This document shows, piece by piece, positions 40,776 through 51,379 of a stretch of DNA of 64,000 bases (the first letter of the stretch is position 1; each line of letters begins with the position of its first letter). The position numbers and the translations under genes are program-made. Location: positions 1-64,000 of the forward strand of contig NZ_JAHBGF010000033.1 in assembly GCF_018390695.1 (NCBI RefSeq), given 5' to 3'. This DNA is from Ancylobacter sonchi (lineage in GTDB: Bacteria; Pseudomonadota; Alphaproteobacteria; Rhizobiales; Xanthobacteraceae). The notes beneath the pieces are model-generated. The model saw only the letters and a list, made by a program, of their open reading frames with translations, did no database searches and was not told the origin of the DNA.

Positions 40776-42146
40776 TCACGCGCCGTCGGAGCGCCCGTCC
40801 TGCGGCGCCAGCACCGGATCATCCGCCACCGCACCCGATGGCGGCGAGGGCTCCTCGCTGGTGAAGTCGGTAGCAAGGCCGGCGGCGAGTTCGGCGGCGC
40901 TTGCCGCCTCGCCCCCGGCGACCGGCGCCAGGGTGGGTGCCTCGGGCACCGGCACCATGCCGGTCGGCGAGCAGGCCACCGTCTCCGCCGCCTTGGCGGT
41001 CGGTGGCACTTCCTTCTTCCACACCATCCGCCACTGCACGAAGGCGAACAGCATGAGGTGGCTGATGGCGGTGAAGTAGAACAGCGCGCCGGGTCCCCAA
41101 TGCAGCATGCCCACCGAGGCGACCGACGGGCCGAGCACCGAGCCGACGCCATAGGCGAGCAGCAGCCCGGCCGCCGTCTCCACCGCCTCGCTGGGCGAGG
41201 TGCGGTCATAGGCATGGGCGGCGGCGAGCGAATAGGCCGGCAGGGCGAGCGCGCCATAGATGAGGGCGAGGCCCGAGAGGCCCCACAGCCCGAGCGGCAG
41301 CGAGCCCAGCACAAGGCCGGCCACCATGGCGCCGGCGACGATCCAGGCGAGGATGCGCCGGCGGTCCATGCGGTCGGAAAGGAAGCCGACCGGCCATTGC
41401 GCGATGGCGCCGGCGACCACCGCGGCGCTCATGAAGGTGGCGGCGCCGTCGGCGGTCAGCCCGCGCCCGATGCCGAAGATCGGCCCCAGCGACCACAGCG
41501 AGCCATTGGTGAGCCCGACCACGAAGCAGCCGACCACGCCCACCGGCGCGGCGCGGGTGAGGCGCAGCAGGCGGATCCGCGCGGTCTCGATCGGCGCGGG
41601 CTGCCCGGAGCCGGTCATCGCCACCGGCAACGTCGCCAGCGAGAACAGGATGGCGGCGACGGCGAACAGCTCGAAGCCGCGCACCGGCGACAGGGTGATC
41701 ATCATCTGGCCGGCGGTCAGCGCGGCATAGTCGACGATGACATAGGCGCTCATGACGAAGCCGCGCGTCTGGTTGGTGGCGCGGTCGTTCAGCCAGCTTT
41801 CGATGACGAGGTAGAGGCCGGCGAAGCAGAAACCGGTGACGGCGCGCAGCACGAACCACACCGCCGGCTCGATCCACAAAGGATGCACCAGCATCGCCGC
41901 CACCGCGCTGGAAGTGAGCACGGCGAAGGCGCGGATATGGCCGGTGCGCCGCACCAGCCGGGGCACGATCAGGCAGCCGGCGACGAAGCCGAGATAATAG
42001 CTCGAACCGAGCACGCCGAGGCTGACGGCGCTGAACCCCTCGAAGGCGCCGCGAAGCGGCAGCAACGTATTCTGCAGGCCGCTCCCGGTTACCAGGAAGA
42101 ACACGCCGAGCAGCAACGCGGCGACGGGGCCGAGGGTCTTGGCCAT
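40776..42146 (-). CDS. MFS transporter (YcaD-like) with a charged C-terminal extension
   Basis: The 456-residue protein has 12 predicted helices and MFS features: SSYYLGFVAGCLIVPRLVRRTGHIRAFAV at the loop 2-3 motif, FCFAGLYLVIESWLNDRATNQTRG (as in YcaD-like proteins), and WPVGFLSDRMDRRRIL at loop 8-9. The C-terminal 60 residues, after the last helix, are rich in Pro, Ala, Glu and Ser and are probably disordered cytoplasm. The start at 42146 is where the first helix begins. The substrate is unknown. It is divergent from the aldose epimerase gene. Confidence 0.85.
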   Translation of the reverse strand: MAKTLGPVAALLLGVFFLVTGSGLQNTLLPLRGAFEGFSAVSLGVLGSSYYLGFVAGCLIVPRLVRRTGHIRAFAVLTSSAVAAMLVHPLWIEPAVWFVLRAVTGFCFAGLYLVIESWLNDRATNQTRGFVMSAYVIVDYAALTAGQMMITLSPVRGFELFAVAAILFSLATLPVAMTGSGQPAPIETARIRLLRLTRAAPVGVVGCFVVGLTNGSLWSLGPIFGIGRGLTADGAATFMSAAVVAGAIAQWPVGFLSDRMDRRRILAWIVAGAMVAGLVLGSLPLGLWGLSGLALIYGALALPAYSLAAAHAYDRTSPSEAVETAAGLLLAYGVGSVLGPSVASVGMLHWGPGALFYFTAISHLMLFAFVQWRMVWKKEVPPTAKAAETVACSPTGMVPVPEAPTLAPVAGGEAASAAELAAGLATDFTSEEPSPPSGAVADDPVLAPQDGRSDGA

Positions 42147-42449
42147 GACAGGTCCGGTCAGATGGAGGCGTGGGGAGTGGCGAGGTGTCGAGATTACGAC
42201 GGAGAATAGGTCCGGGAATATGTCCAAGAATATATCGAGGACTCAGATCCCACATTTCGCGCGTTGCTTCTATTCGCTTTTCGGCATTTTTTCCGGATCG
42301 GACGACAGCTCGCGCTGAGCCGGTTGCCGCATCGTCGCCCTGCGACGTGCAAGCGCACGACATTCGCCGGACATCGGGCATGTGCGACATCGTCCTGCAC
42401 GGGAATCGCGATAAGGTCGATCATCGACCAGCAAGGGACGGAGACAGCC
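42147..42449. other. Divergent intergenic region between the MFS and aldose epimerase genes
   Basis: This 303-base stretch must hold both promoters. It is less GC-rich around 42200-42300. A 7-bp inverted repeat, GGTCGAT-C-ATCGACC (42415-42429), lies about 20 bases before the epimerase start. I see no further gene. Confidence 0.4.
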
Positions 42450-43385
42450 ATGAGCGTCGAGCCGGCAAGCCAGGCGACCGCCGGGAAGGTGGAGGGCGCC
42501 GTCGCCATCGCCTCCGATCATCTCTCCGCCGAGGTCGCCCCGCTCGGTGCCGAACTGGTGCGGCTGCGCGATGCGCAGGGTCGCGAGCTGCTGTGGAACG
42601 GCGACGCCGCCTTCTGGGGCGGCCGGGCGCCGCTGCTGTTCCCCATCATCGGCCGGCTGCCGGGCGACGAGCTGGTGCATGAGGGTCGCACCTACAAGAT
42701 GCTCCAGCACGGGCTCGCCCGCCGGCGAGTGTTCACCCTGGTCGACAAGGGACCGTCCTCGGTCACCTTCGGCCTCGACGCGGATGCGCAGACCCGCGAG
42801 CAGTACCCGTTCGACTTCGCGCTGCGCGTCACCTACGCGCTGGCGGAGGCGACGCTGACCATCACCGCGACGGTGTCCAATCCCGGTACCGCGCCCCTGC
42901 CGGCGAGCTTTGGCTTCCACCCGGCCTTCCTGTGGCCGCTGCCCTATGGCGGCACGCGCGCGCAGCACCGGCTGGTGTTCGAGAAGGCCGAGGTGGCGCC
43001 GATCCATCGCCCGGTCGGCGGGCTGTTGTCGGCCGCCGCCGAGCCGAGCCCGCTGGTCCATGGCGATGTACTGGAGCCGACCGACGCGATGTTCGAGCGC
43101 GACGCGCTGATCTTCACCGAGCCACGCTCGCGCCATGTGCGCTTCGGCGTCTCCGGCCTGCCGGGGCTGGAAGTGGCCTTCCCCGGCATGCCGCAGCTCG
43201 GCATCTGGTCGAAGCCCGGTGCGCCCTTCCTGTGCATCGAGCCGTGGTACGGCTATGCCAGCCCGGAGGGAGCCTCGGGCGACTTTGCCGGCAAGCCGGG
43301 CCTCGCGCATATCCCGCCGGGCGGCGCGCAGGATTTCGCCATGTCGGTTCGCTGGCTGCCGGATGTCGGGCGCATAGAAGCCTAG
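42450..43385 (+). CDS. Aldose 1-epimerase family protein
   Basis: The 311-residue protein has the galactose-mutarotase-like beta-sandwich: IASDHLSAEVAPLGAELVRL, WNGDAAFWGGRAPLLFPIIGRLPGD, the catalytic His region KMLQHGLARRRVF, FGFHPAFLWPLP and CIEPWYGYASPEG. This subgroup (YihR/LacX/YeaD-like) interconverts sugar anomers; the exact sugar or sugar phosphate is unknown. A GGGACGGAGA ribosome-binding region precedes the ATG. A 28-bp repeat array begins at its stop codon. Confidence 0.88.
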   Translation: MSVEPASQATAGKVEGAVAIASDHLSAEVAPLGAELVRLRDAQGRELLWNGDAAFWGGRAPLLFPIIGRLPGDELVHEGRTYKMLQHGLARRRVFTLVDKGPSSVTFGLDADAQTREQYPFDFALRVTYALAEATLTITATVSNPGTAPLPASFGFHPAFLWPLPYGGTRAQHRLVFEKAEVAPIHRPVGGLLSAAAEPSPLVHGDVLEPTDAMFERDALIFTEPRSRHVRFGVSGLPGLEVAFPGMPQLGIWSKPGAPFLCIEPWYGYASPEGASGDFAGKPGLAHIPPGGAQDFAMSVRWLPDVGRIEA

Positions 43386-43456
43386 CCGCCGGAGGCGGCA
43401 TATAGAGGGCTAGCCGCCGGAGGGGCATATAGAGGGCTAGCCGCCGGAGGCGGCAT
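43382..43456. repeat. Tandem repeat of about 28 bp (2.7 copies) beginning at the epimerase stop codon
   Basis: Units lie at 43382-43409 (28 bp), 43410-43436 (27 bp) and 43437-43456 (20-bp partial). Each starts CTAGCCGCCGGAGG and, where complete, ends CATATAGAGGG. Each unit except the middle one contains GCCGCC-GGA-GGCGGC, which can form a hairpin. The first unit includes the TAG stop of the epimerase gene. Confidence 0.85.
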
Positions 43457-43493
43457 GCCGAAACCTGTCTGCTGCCAGCCGCCCGAGGCGCAG

Positions 43494-43528
43494 GGGCCAG
43501 CCTAGTTGGGAGGGCCGGCCTAGTTGGG
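43494..43528. repeat. Tandem 17-bp repeat covering the diguanylate cyclase stop codon
   Basis: GGGCCRGCCTAGTTGGG occurs at 43494-43510 and 43512-43528 with one base between. The second copy includes the TAG stop (43520-43522 read on the minus strand); the first copy repeats the same codons beyond it. It looks like a slippage duplication of the gene's 3' end. Confidence 0.8.
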
Positions 43529-44545
43529 CGCCGCCTCCATCCCGTCGCCGACCACGCGGTCGCGCCCAGCCCGCTTGGCGGCATAGAGCGCGGCGTCGGC
43601 GCGGGCGATCAGTTCGAGCCCGTCTATGGCATCGCCCGGCTGGGCGGCGACGCCGATGCTGACCGTGACCATGCCGCTTTCCGGCCTGGGAATACCGGCC
43701 TCGATCAGGCGGGTGCGCACCCGCGCCGCCACTTCCATCGCCCCGGCGAGGCCGCTGCCGGGCAGCAGCATCACGAATTCCTCGCCGCCGAAGCGCGCCA
43801 CCATGTCGCCCTGGCGCAGCTTCACGCTGGACAGCGCCTCGCCGACCCGCCGCAGCACCATGTCGCCGGCGAGGTGGCCGAGCTGGTCGTTGATGGTCTT
43901 GAAGCGGTCGATGTCGATCAGCAGCGCCGAGAGCGGCTCGCCGCTGCGGTTGCAGATGCCGGCGGCGCGCAGCAGCGCGTCGTCGAAGCCGCGGCGGTTG
44001 GCGAGGCCGGTCAGCGCGTCGATGCGCGATTCCGCCGCCAGCTCCTCGTTGCGCTGCGCCAGCGCCACTGCGTCGACGGCGATGGCGGCCAGCGCCTCCA
44101 GCGGCGAGAAGTCGAACGCCTCGTCCTCCGCCGCCGCCTCGCGCCGCATCACGCAGAGCGAGCCGATGGCGAGGTCGGGCGCGGCGATCAGCGGCACCCC
44201 GGCATAGAAGCGCAGCGGGATTTTCGGCACCACCGGATGGCCGTCGAAGCGCGGATCGGTCTTCAGGTCCGGCGACATCAGCGGCTTGCCGGTGGAGATG
44301 ATGTGCTGGCACACCGACAACTTGCGGTCGATCTGGGTGCCGACCAGCGGCGCGCTGAGCGACTTCATCCACTGGCGGTGCTCGTCGATGAAGCTGAGGA
44401 AGGCGACGTCGGCCTCATAGAGGTGCTGGGCCAGCCAGGTCAGCCGGTCGAAGCGCTCGTCGCCGGGGGAATCCATCATGCGGCAGGCTTCGAGCACGGC
44501 TAGGCGCTCGGTTTCATTCACCGGGTTGGAAGGAACCTGCCACAT
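43520..44545 (-). CDS. GAF-GGDEF diguanylate cyclase
   Basis: The 341-residue protein has an N-terminal GAF sensory domain (about 20-165: ERFDRLTWLAQHLYEADVAF, IGSLCVMRREA) and a GGDEF domain with the active site GGEEF at 253-257. RQGD (244-247) sits five residues before it, so the product-inhibition I-site is intact. DIDRFKTINDQLGHLAGD is the metal/GTP-binding stretch. It should make cyclic-di-GMP under control of the GAF ligand. No membrane segment is seen. The stop codon lies in a 17-bp tandem duplication. Confidence 0.92.
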   Translation of the reverse strand: MWQVPSNPVNETERLAVLEACRMMDSPGDERFDRLTWLAQHLYEADVAFLSFIDEHRQWMKSLSAPLVGTQIDRKLSVCQHIISTGKPLMSPDLKTDPRFDGHPVVPKIPLRFYAGVPLIAAPDLAIGSLCVMRREAAAEDEAFDFSPLEALAAIAVDAVALAQRNEELAAESRIDALTGLANRRGFDDALLRAAGICNRSGEPLSALLIDIDRFKTINDQLGHLAGDMVLRRVGEALSSVKLRQGDMVARFGGEEFVMLLPGSGLAGAMEVAARVRTRLIEAGIPRPESGMVTVSIGVAAQPGDAIDGLELIARADAALYAAKRAGRDRVVGDGMEAAPN

Positions 44546-44598
44546 GATCGCCGATGGGTTGAGGTCGGGAGGGGGAGGGGGGCGGAACCGCTAGCCGC

Positions 44599-46056
44599 TC
44601 AGCGTCGGCCGCGCGCCGTCTTGGTGGGAGGAGAGGCGCTGCGCGAAGGTTCGACGCCTGCACCAAAACCGTCAACCCCTGAAAGGTCGTGGAGGAAGGT
44701 TTCGCACCACCTGTGGATGGTGTTGCGGCTCACCTTGTCCATATTGGTGCGCCAGCGGTCGCGTCGCTCGTCGAGCGGCATGGACAGCGCCATGTCGAGC
44801 GCGTCGGCCATTCCCTCCACGTCATAGGGGTTGACGATCACCGCGCCGGACAATTCGTCGGCGGCACCGGCGAAGCGCGAGAGCACCAGCACGCCCGGAT
44901 CCTCCGGGTTCTGCGCCGCCACATATTCCTTGGCGACGAGGTTCATGCCGTCGCGCAGCGGCGTCACCAGTCCCAGCCGGGCGGTGCGGTAGATCGCCGC
45001 CAGCGTGGCGCGCTGGAACGGACGGTTGAGATAGCGCAGCGGCACCCAGTCGAATTCGGCATATTCGCCGTTGATCGAGCCGGCCAGTTCCTCCAGTTCG
45101 CGCCGCAGGGCCTGGTACTCCGCCACCTCGCTGCGGCTGAGCGGGGCGATCTGCATCATGGTCACGGTGGAGCGCCGCTCGGGATGGCTCTTGAGCAGTT
45201 CACCGAAGGCGGCGAACTTGTTGGGCAATCCCTTCGAGTAGTCCAGCCGGTCGACCCCGACCGCCAATGCCCGCCCGGCGAGGCTGGCCTTCAGCCGATC
45301 CTCGTCCTCGCTGCCGGCCGCCGCCTGGGCGTCGCGCACGAAGGCGTCGGCGTCGATGCCGATCGGGTAGGTGGCGACGCGGAAGCGCCGGTCGCGCAGG
45401 CCGACCACGCCGCCCGGCGCGATCCAGCCGCGCGCCTCGCTCGACACATAGGTGAGCAGCGCCCGCACGTCGTGCTCGGTCTGCAAGCCGACGAGGTCGT
45501 AGCGCGACAAATCGCGCACCAAGGCCGCATGCGAGGGGAGGGTGAGGAACACTTCCGGCGTCGGCCAGGGAATGTGGTGGAAGTAGCCGATGCGCCCCTC
45601 GAAGCCGAGCGCGCGCAATTCGCTGGCCAGCGGGATGAAGTGGTAGTCGTGCACCCAGACGATGTCGTCGGGCTTCAGGAGCGGCATCAGCGCCCGCGCG
45701 AAGGTGGCGTTCACCCGGCGATAGCCTTCCCACTCGGTGCGGCGGAAGTTCAGGAGGCCCAGCCGGTAATGGCACAGCGGCCACAGCGTGCCGTTGGCAT
45801 AGCCGGCATAGTGGTCGCGCTGGTCCTCCGGATCGAGGGTCTGCAGCGCGTAGGTCACCTTGCCGGAACGGAAGATTTTGGGCTCGGCCGGCGGGTCGAC
45901 CTGGGTTTCCCCGCTCCAGCCGAACCACACCCCGCCGCGCTTGTTCAGCGTCTCGCGCAACGCGACGGCCAGCCCCCCGGCCTTGGCGCCGCGCTCTTTC
46001 GGCGAGGCGACCCGATTTGAAACGATTACGAGCCGCGCCAGAACGCTTCCTCCCAT
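44599..46056 (-). CDS. otsA: Trehalose-6-phosphate synthase OtsA (GT20)
   Basis: OtsA joins UDP-glucose and glucose-6-phosphate to trehalose-6-phosphate. The 485-residue GT-B enzyme has [11 protein letters not shown] at the N-terminus, the motif [47 protein letters not shown] (donor/acceptor contacts) and [15 protein letters not shown] near the C-terminus. ATG at 46056 overlaps the GH15 stop by 31 bases. A rare CTG at 46039-46041 lies behind a better ribosome-binding sequence (GGGAGGA), so the true start is uncertain. The C-terminal tail after the Rossmann fold is Ser/Lys/Arg-rich. Confidence 0.94.
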   Translation of the reverse strand: MGGSVLARLVIVSNRVASPKERGAKAGGLAVALRETLNKRGGVWFGWSGETQVDPPAEPKIFRSGKVTYALQTLDPEDQRDHYAGYANGTLWPLCHYRLGLLNFRRTEWEGYRRVNATFARALMPLLKPDDIVWVHDYHFIPLASELRALGFEGRIGYFHHIPWPTPEVFLTLPSHAALVRDLSRYDLVGLQTEHDVRALLTYVSSEARGWIAPGGVVGLRDRRFRVATYPIGIDADAFVRDAQAAAGSEDEDRLKASLAGRALAVGVDRLDYSKGLPNKFAAFGELLKSHPERRSTVTMMQIAPLSRSEVAEYQALRRELEELAGSINGEYAEFDWVPLRYLNRPFQRATLAAIYRTARLGLVTPLRDGMNLVAKEYVAAQNPEDPGVLVLSRFAGAADELSGAVIVNPYDVEGMADALDMALSMPLDERRDRWRTNMDKVSRNTIHRWCETFLHDLSGVDGFGAGVEPSRSASPPTKTARGRR

Positions 46057-47822
46057 GTCTTCGACAGGCGCATTGCCGTGTCGATCAGCCCCACCATCGA
46101 ATAGGTCTGCGGAATGTTGCCCCACAGCTCCAGCGTCTGGTTGTCGATGTCCTCGGAAAGCAGCCCGGCCTCGTTGCGCCGGTCGAGCAGGTTCTGGAAC
46201 ATCGCGCGCGCCTCGTCGCGGCGCCCGATCATGTCGAGCGCGTTGACGTACCAGAACGAGCAGATCGTGAAGGAGGTCTCGGGCAGGCCGAAATCGTCCT
46301 CGCCGGCGTAACGCATCAGATAGCCGTTGCGCATGAGGTCGGTGCCGACCCGCTCCACCGTGGCGATGAAGCGCGGATCGTCCGGCCGCACGAAGCCGAG
46401 ATCGGCGAGCAGCAGCAGGCTGGCGTCGATCTGGCCGTCCTCCTCGGCATCGAGGAAGCTGTTCATCTCCTCGTTCCAGGCGAAGGAGAGGATGCGGGCG
46501 CGGATCGCCGCCGCCTGCTCCTTCCAGTAGGCGGCGCGCTCCGGCAGGCCGAGCACATTGGCGATCTTGGCGAGCCGGGTGCAGGCCGCCCAGCTCATCA
46601 CCGCCGAGAAGGTGTGCACCCTCCGCTTGCCGCGCAGCTCCCACAGCCCGGCATCGGGTTCGAAGGCGAATTCCGCCGCCCGCGCGCCGACGCCTTCCAG
46701 GAGTTCGAACAGCGCGCGGTCGCCCCGCGTCGGCAGCCGGTGGTCGAAGAACATCTGCGCCGCCGCCAGCACCACATGGCCGTAGCCGTCATTCTGCACC
46801 TGCTCGGCCGCCTGGTTGCCGACCCGGACCGGTCCCATGCCGCGAAAGCCGGGCAGGGCCGGGGCGAAGCGTTCCACCAGCGGCGTGCCGGGCACGATGG
46901 AATAGACCGGTGCCAGCCGCCCGGAGGGCTCGGAGGCGATCACCGTGGTCAGGTAACGGATGTAGTCTTCCATCGTGCGGGTGGCGCCGAGCAGGTTCAG
47001 CGCCCGCACGGTAAAATAGCTGTCGCGCAGCCAGCAGTGCCGGTAGTCCCAGTTGCGGATCGAGTGCGGCGCCTCGGGGATCGAGGTGGTCAGCGCCGCA
47101 ACGATGCCGCCGGTCTCCTCATAGGCGCACAGTTTCAGCGAGATGGCGGCGCGGATCACCGCGTCCTGCCATTCGAAGGGAATGGAGAGGTAGCGCACCC
47201 ACTCGTACCAGTAGTCGCGGGTCTTCTCCTCGAAGGAGCGCGCGGTCTCGGTGAGCGAGGCGGCGAACGGCTCGTCCGGCCCCAGCACGATGGTCGCCGC
47301 CTTGCCGAGCACGAAGGGGCGCTCCTCGGCAATGTAGACGATCGGCAGGTCGGTGGTGGCGCGCACGGTGAAGTCGGCACCGGCGAAGCGCATATGGTTG
47401 GAGCCGCGCACCGGTACCGGCTTCTGCTCGCCCCAGTCGAAATGCGGCCGCAGCCGCACCGTGACGCGGCAGGTGCCGGCGATCGGCTCGATGCGCCGCA
47501 CCAGCGTCGCCGGGCGGTAGATCCGATCATAGAGCTTGAAGCGCGGCGCGAAGTCGGTGATGCGCAGCTTGGCGCCGTCGGCGCTCTCCAGCACGGTCTC
47601 GATGACGGCGGTGTTGGGCAGATAGCGGCGCGTCGCCTTCACCTGTCCGTCCAGCACTACGTCGAAGAAGCCGCCGGCCGGTTCCTCGCCGCCGAGCAGG
47701 GCGGAGAAGATCGGGTCGCCGTCGATGCGCGGCCAGGAGCACCAGGCGATGCGGCCGTTCGGATCGATCAGCGCGGCGATGGTGCCGTTGCCGATGGCGG
47801 CGAGATTGAGATTGGAGCTCAT
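46026..47822 (-). CDS. Glycoside hydrolase family 15 protein (glucoamylase/trehalase-like)
   Basis: The 598-residue protein has an N-terminal beta-sandwich (IAALIDPNGRIAWCSWPRID) and an (alpha/alpha)6 barrel with WDYRHCWLRDSYFTVRALN (the WLRD active-site region), GVGARAAEF, and near the C-terminus SEDIDNQTLELWGNIPQTYS carrying the probable catalytic Glu. GH15 members hydrolyse glucose linkages; those beside otsA/otsB may act as trehalases or on glucans. It overlaps the otsB stop (ATGA) and otsA (31 bases), so the three are one operon. No signal peptide is seen. Confidence 0.93.
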   Translation of the reverse strand: MSSNLNLAAIGNGTIAALIDPNGRIAWCSWPRIDGDPIFSALLGGEEPAGGFFDVVLDGQVKATRRYLPNTAVIETVLESADGAKLRITDFAPRFKLYDRIYRPATLVRRIEPIAGTCRVTVRLRPHFDWGEQKPVPVRGSNHMRFAGADFTVRATTDLPIVYIAEERPFVLGKAATIVLGPDEPFAASLTETARSFEEKTRDYWYEWVRYLSIPFEWQDAVIRAAISLKLCAYEETGGIVAALTTSIPEAPHSIRNWDYRHCWLRDSYFTVRALNLLGATRTMEDYIRYLTTVIASEPSGRLAPVYSIVPGTPLVERFAPALPGFRGMGPVRVGNQAAEQVQNDGYGHVVLAAAQMFFDHRLPTRGDRALFELLEGVGARAAEFAFEPDAGLWELRGKRRVHTFSAVMSWAACTRLAKIANVLGLPERAAYWKEQAAAIRARILSFAWNEEMNSFLDAEEDGQIDASLLLLADLGFVRPDDPRFIATVERVGTDLMRNGYLMRYAGEDDFGLPETSFTICSFWYVNALDMIGRRDEARAMFQNLLDRRNEAGLLSEDIDNQTLELWGNIPQTYSMVGLIDTAMRLSKTWEEAFWRGS

Positions 47823-48607
47823 CGCGTCGCCTCCGCCAGGCCGAGGCTCTCGGCCACCACCGAGGCGAGCCAGCCGCGCACTTCGCCGGGGTCGCCGAGG
47901 CGGAAATCGGCCTGGTCGGTCGGGCGCGGGCCGACCGCCACCGCGAGGCCGCCGGCCGCCTTCACCGCGCCGAAGCCGTCCTCGTCGGTCACGTCGTCGC
48001 CGAGGAACACCGGCAGACGCCCGGCGAAGGGCGCGGTCTCCAGGAAGCGCTTCACCGCCGTGCCCTTGGTCAATCCGGCCTGGCGGATCTCGATCACGCT
48101 GCGCCCGGCGAGCAGTTCGATGTCGGATTGCAATCCGTTGGCGATGGCGCCGACCTTCAGCTTCACGTCGTCCTCGAATTGCGGCACCGCGCGATAATGC
48201 ACGGCGAGCGACAGTGGCTTGTGCTCGAGATAGACGCCCGGCCACGCCTTGAGCGCCGCGTCGAGCTCGTCCTCCAGCCGCTTGCGCCAGGGCGGGATGG
48301 CGAGCGGCACCGCCTTGCCATGCGGGTCGAGCCGCAGCTCGGCGCCGTGCTGGCCGGCGGCGGCGAGCCGTGCCGGGGCGAAGCGGCGGTCCATCCATTC
48401 GATGGTGCGGCCGGAGACCAGCGCGACAGCGCCGTCGAAGGCGGTCTGCAAGCGCATCAGCAGCGTCGGCAGATCCTCCGGGATGGTGATCCCTTCGGGA
48501 TGGTCGGCGTGCTCGATCAGCGTGCCGTCAATGTCGAGGAAGAGGGCCCAATCCGACCGGAGCGCGGGGCGCATGCCGGTTTCTGATGCGGTTCGTACTC
48601 TCGCCAT
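47819..48607 (-). CDS. otsB: Trehalose-6-phosphate phosphatase OtsB
   Basis: OtsB converts trehalose-6-phosphate to trehalose. The 262-residue HAD enzyme shows motif I as FLDIDGTLIEHADHP (nucleophile Asp near residue 25), motif II within ALVSGRTIEW, and LGDDVTDEDGFGAV as the C-terminal acidic motif. The start at 48607 has AGGA upstream; longer in-frame starts run into the divergent cupin region and are not coding. It is the first gene of otsB-GH15-otsA and overlaps the GH15 start by 4 bases. Confidence 0.93.
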   Translation of the reverse strand: MARVRTASETGMRPALRSDWALFLDIDGTLIEHADHPEGITIPEDLPTLLMRLQTAFDGAVALVSGRTIEWMDRRFAPARLAAAGQHGAELRLDPHGKAVPLAIPPWRKRLEDELDAALKAWPGVYLEHKPLSLAVHYRAVPQFEDDVKLKVGAIANGLQSDIELLAGRSVIEIRQAGLTKGTAVKRFLETAPFAGRLPVFLGDDVTDEDGFGAVKAAGGLAVAVGPRPTDQADFRLGDPGEVRGWLASVVAESLGLAEATR

Positions 48608-48860
48608 GCCAATCCTATACAAGCCTCGCCCCGCCGTGCGGAGGTAGTGAAAGCGGAGGTAGTGACATAGGCACGCCTCCCCGTTCGCTGCCCTGCAGCA
48701 AGGGGGTAACGCGGAGAGCGCGGTGGCGTTCCAGTACCGGAGCAGGAAAGTTCGTCGGCTGGTCGGAAACCCTGTCGCTGCGCGCCCTGCGACGACGTCG
48801 CCATGGGCCTCGCCGGCCGGGCGGGCTAGTATCCGGCTCGGTATGTTGGAGGGCACGGAC

Positions 48861-49415
48861 ATGACCGCCGACGAGGTGATCGTGCGGCTCGATCTCGCGC
48901 CGGGCGCGACCTGCGGCTTCGTGCGGCTGACCTATGTCGCGCCGCAGCGCATCGCGCCCGCCGGCCTGCCGGCACCGTTCGAGGGCGGGCGGCCGATGGG
49001 CTCGGCGCTGTATTTCCTGGTGACGCCGGCGGCGCCGGTGCAACTGCACCGCATCCGCAACGACCAGCTCTACCATTACTATCTCGGCGACCCGCTCGAC
49101 GTGCTGCTGCTGCACGAGGACGGTCGCGTCGAGCGCGCGGTGGTCGGGCCGGACCTCGCGGCCGGCCAGTGCGTGCAGCTGTTCATTCCCGGCGGTACCT
49201 TCCATACCGCCCGCCTCGCCGCTGGCGGCCACTGGTTCCTTGGCGGCAGCACCGAATGGCCCGGCGTCGAGCCCGAGGATGTCGAGCTGGGCGACAGCGA
49301 AGCGCTGGTCGCCCGTTTCCCGTCGGCGGCGGTGGAGATAAGCGATTTCCCGGCGCCGCCGGCCTCGTCCGGGGCAGCGGTGGCCTTGCCGGGTACAGGC
49401 GCGCGGTCTACATAG
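48861..49415 (+). CDS. Cupin domain (DUF985-type) protein
   Basis: The 184-residue protein has the DUF985 cupin barrel: MGSALYFLVTPAAPVQLHRI, then DQLYHYYLGDPLDVLLLHEDGRV and IPGGTFHTARLAAGGHWFLGG, with His residues that could hold a metal. The start at 48861 is set by GGAGGG nine bases upstream; the ATG at 48843 has no such sequence. A small-molecule role is likely but unknown. It is divergent from otsB and lies 90 bases before ettA. Confidence 0.85.
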   Translation: MTADEVIVRLDLAPGATCGFVRLTYVAPQRIAPAGLPAPFEGGRPMGSALYFLVTPAAPVQLHRIRNDQLYHYYLGDPLDVLLLHEDGRVERAVVGPDLAAGQCVQLFIPGGTFHTARLAAGGHWFLGGSTEWPGVEPEDVELGDSEALVARFPSAAVEISDFPAPPASSGAAVALPGTGARST

Positions 49416-49505
49416 CGCGCAACCCTTCTCACCGGCACCACGGCCCGCTGTCGGCACATAGCCGCGGCGCGCGCCCCCCACGCGCAGATGCGCAGGATCT
49501 GGCTC

Positions 49506-51161
<1,656 letters not shown>

Positions 51162-51204
51162 GGCGCGGGGAAAGCGGGGCGGCCCGTCGTCCTTCCATCT
51201 GACG

Positions 51205-51237
51205 AAAGCCGGCGCCGGGCTCCCCGCGCCGGCTTTT
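51205..51237 (+). terminator. Intrinsic terminator of ettA
   Basis: A stem of AAAGCCGGCGC with GCGCCGGCTTT (10-base loop) is followed by TTTTG, 44 bases after the ettA stop. A-runs before it allow weak bidirectional action. Confidence 0.8.
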
Positions 51238-51379
51238 GCGTTTCCGGGCGCGGCGTCCACGCCCGGCCCCGTCGGCACGGCAGCGGTCATGGATGCCGTC
51301 CGCCTGCCTTTTCGCGACTCGCGCGCTGCGGCCGGACGCGCTATAGCCCGAACCAGCGCAACCCGACCGCGGTCAGCCG

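Noticed and set aside
44599-46644. otsA extended upstream to 46644
   Set aside because: The extension is out of frame with, and overlaps, the GH15 coding sequence; the family N-terminus begins near 46056-46039.
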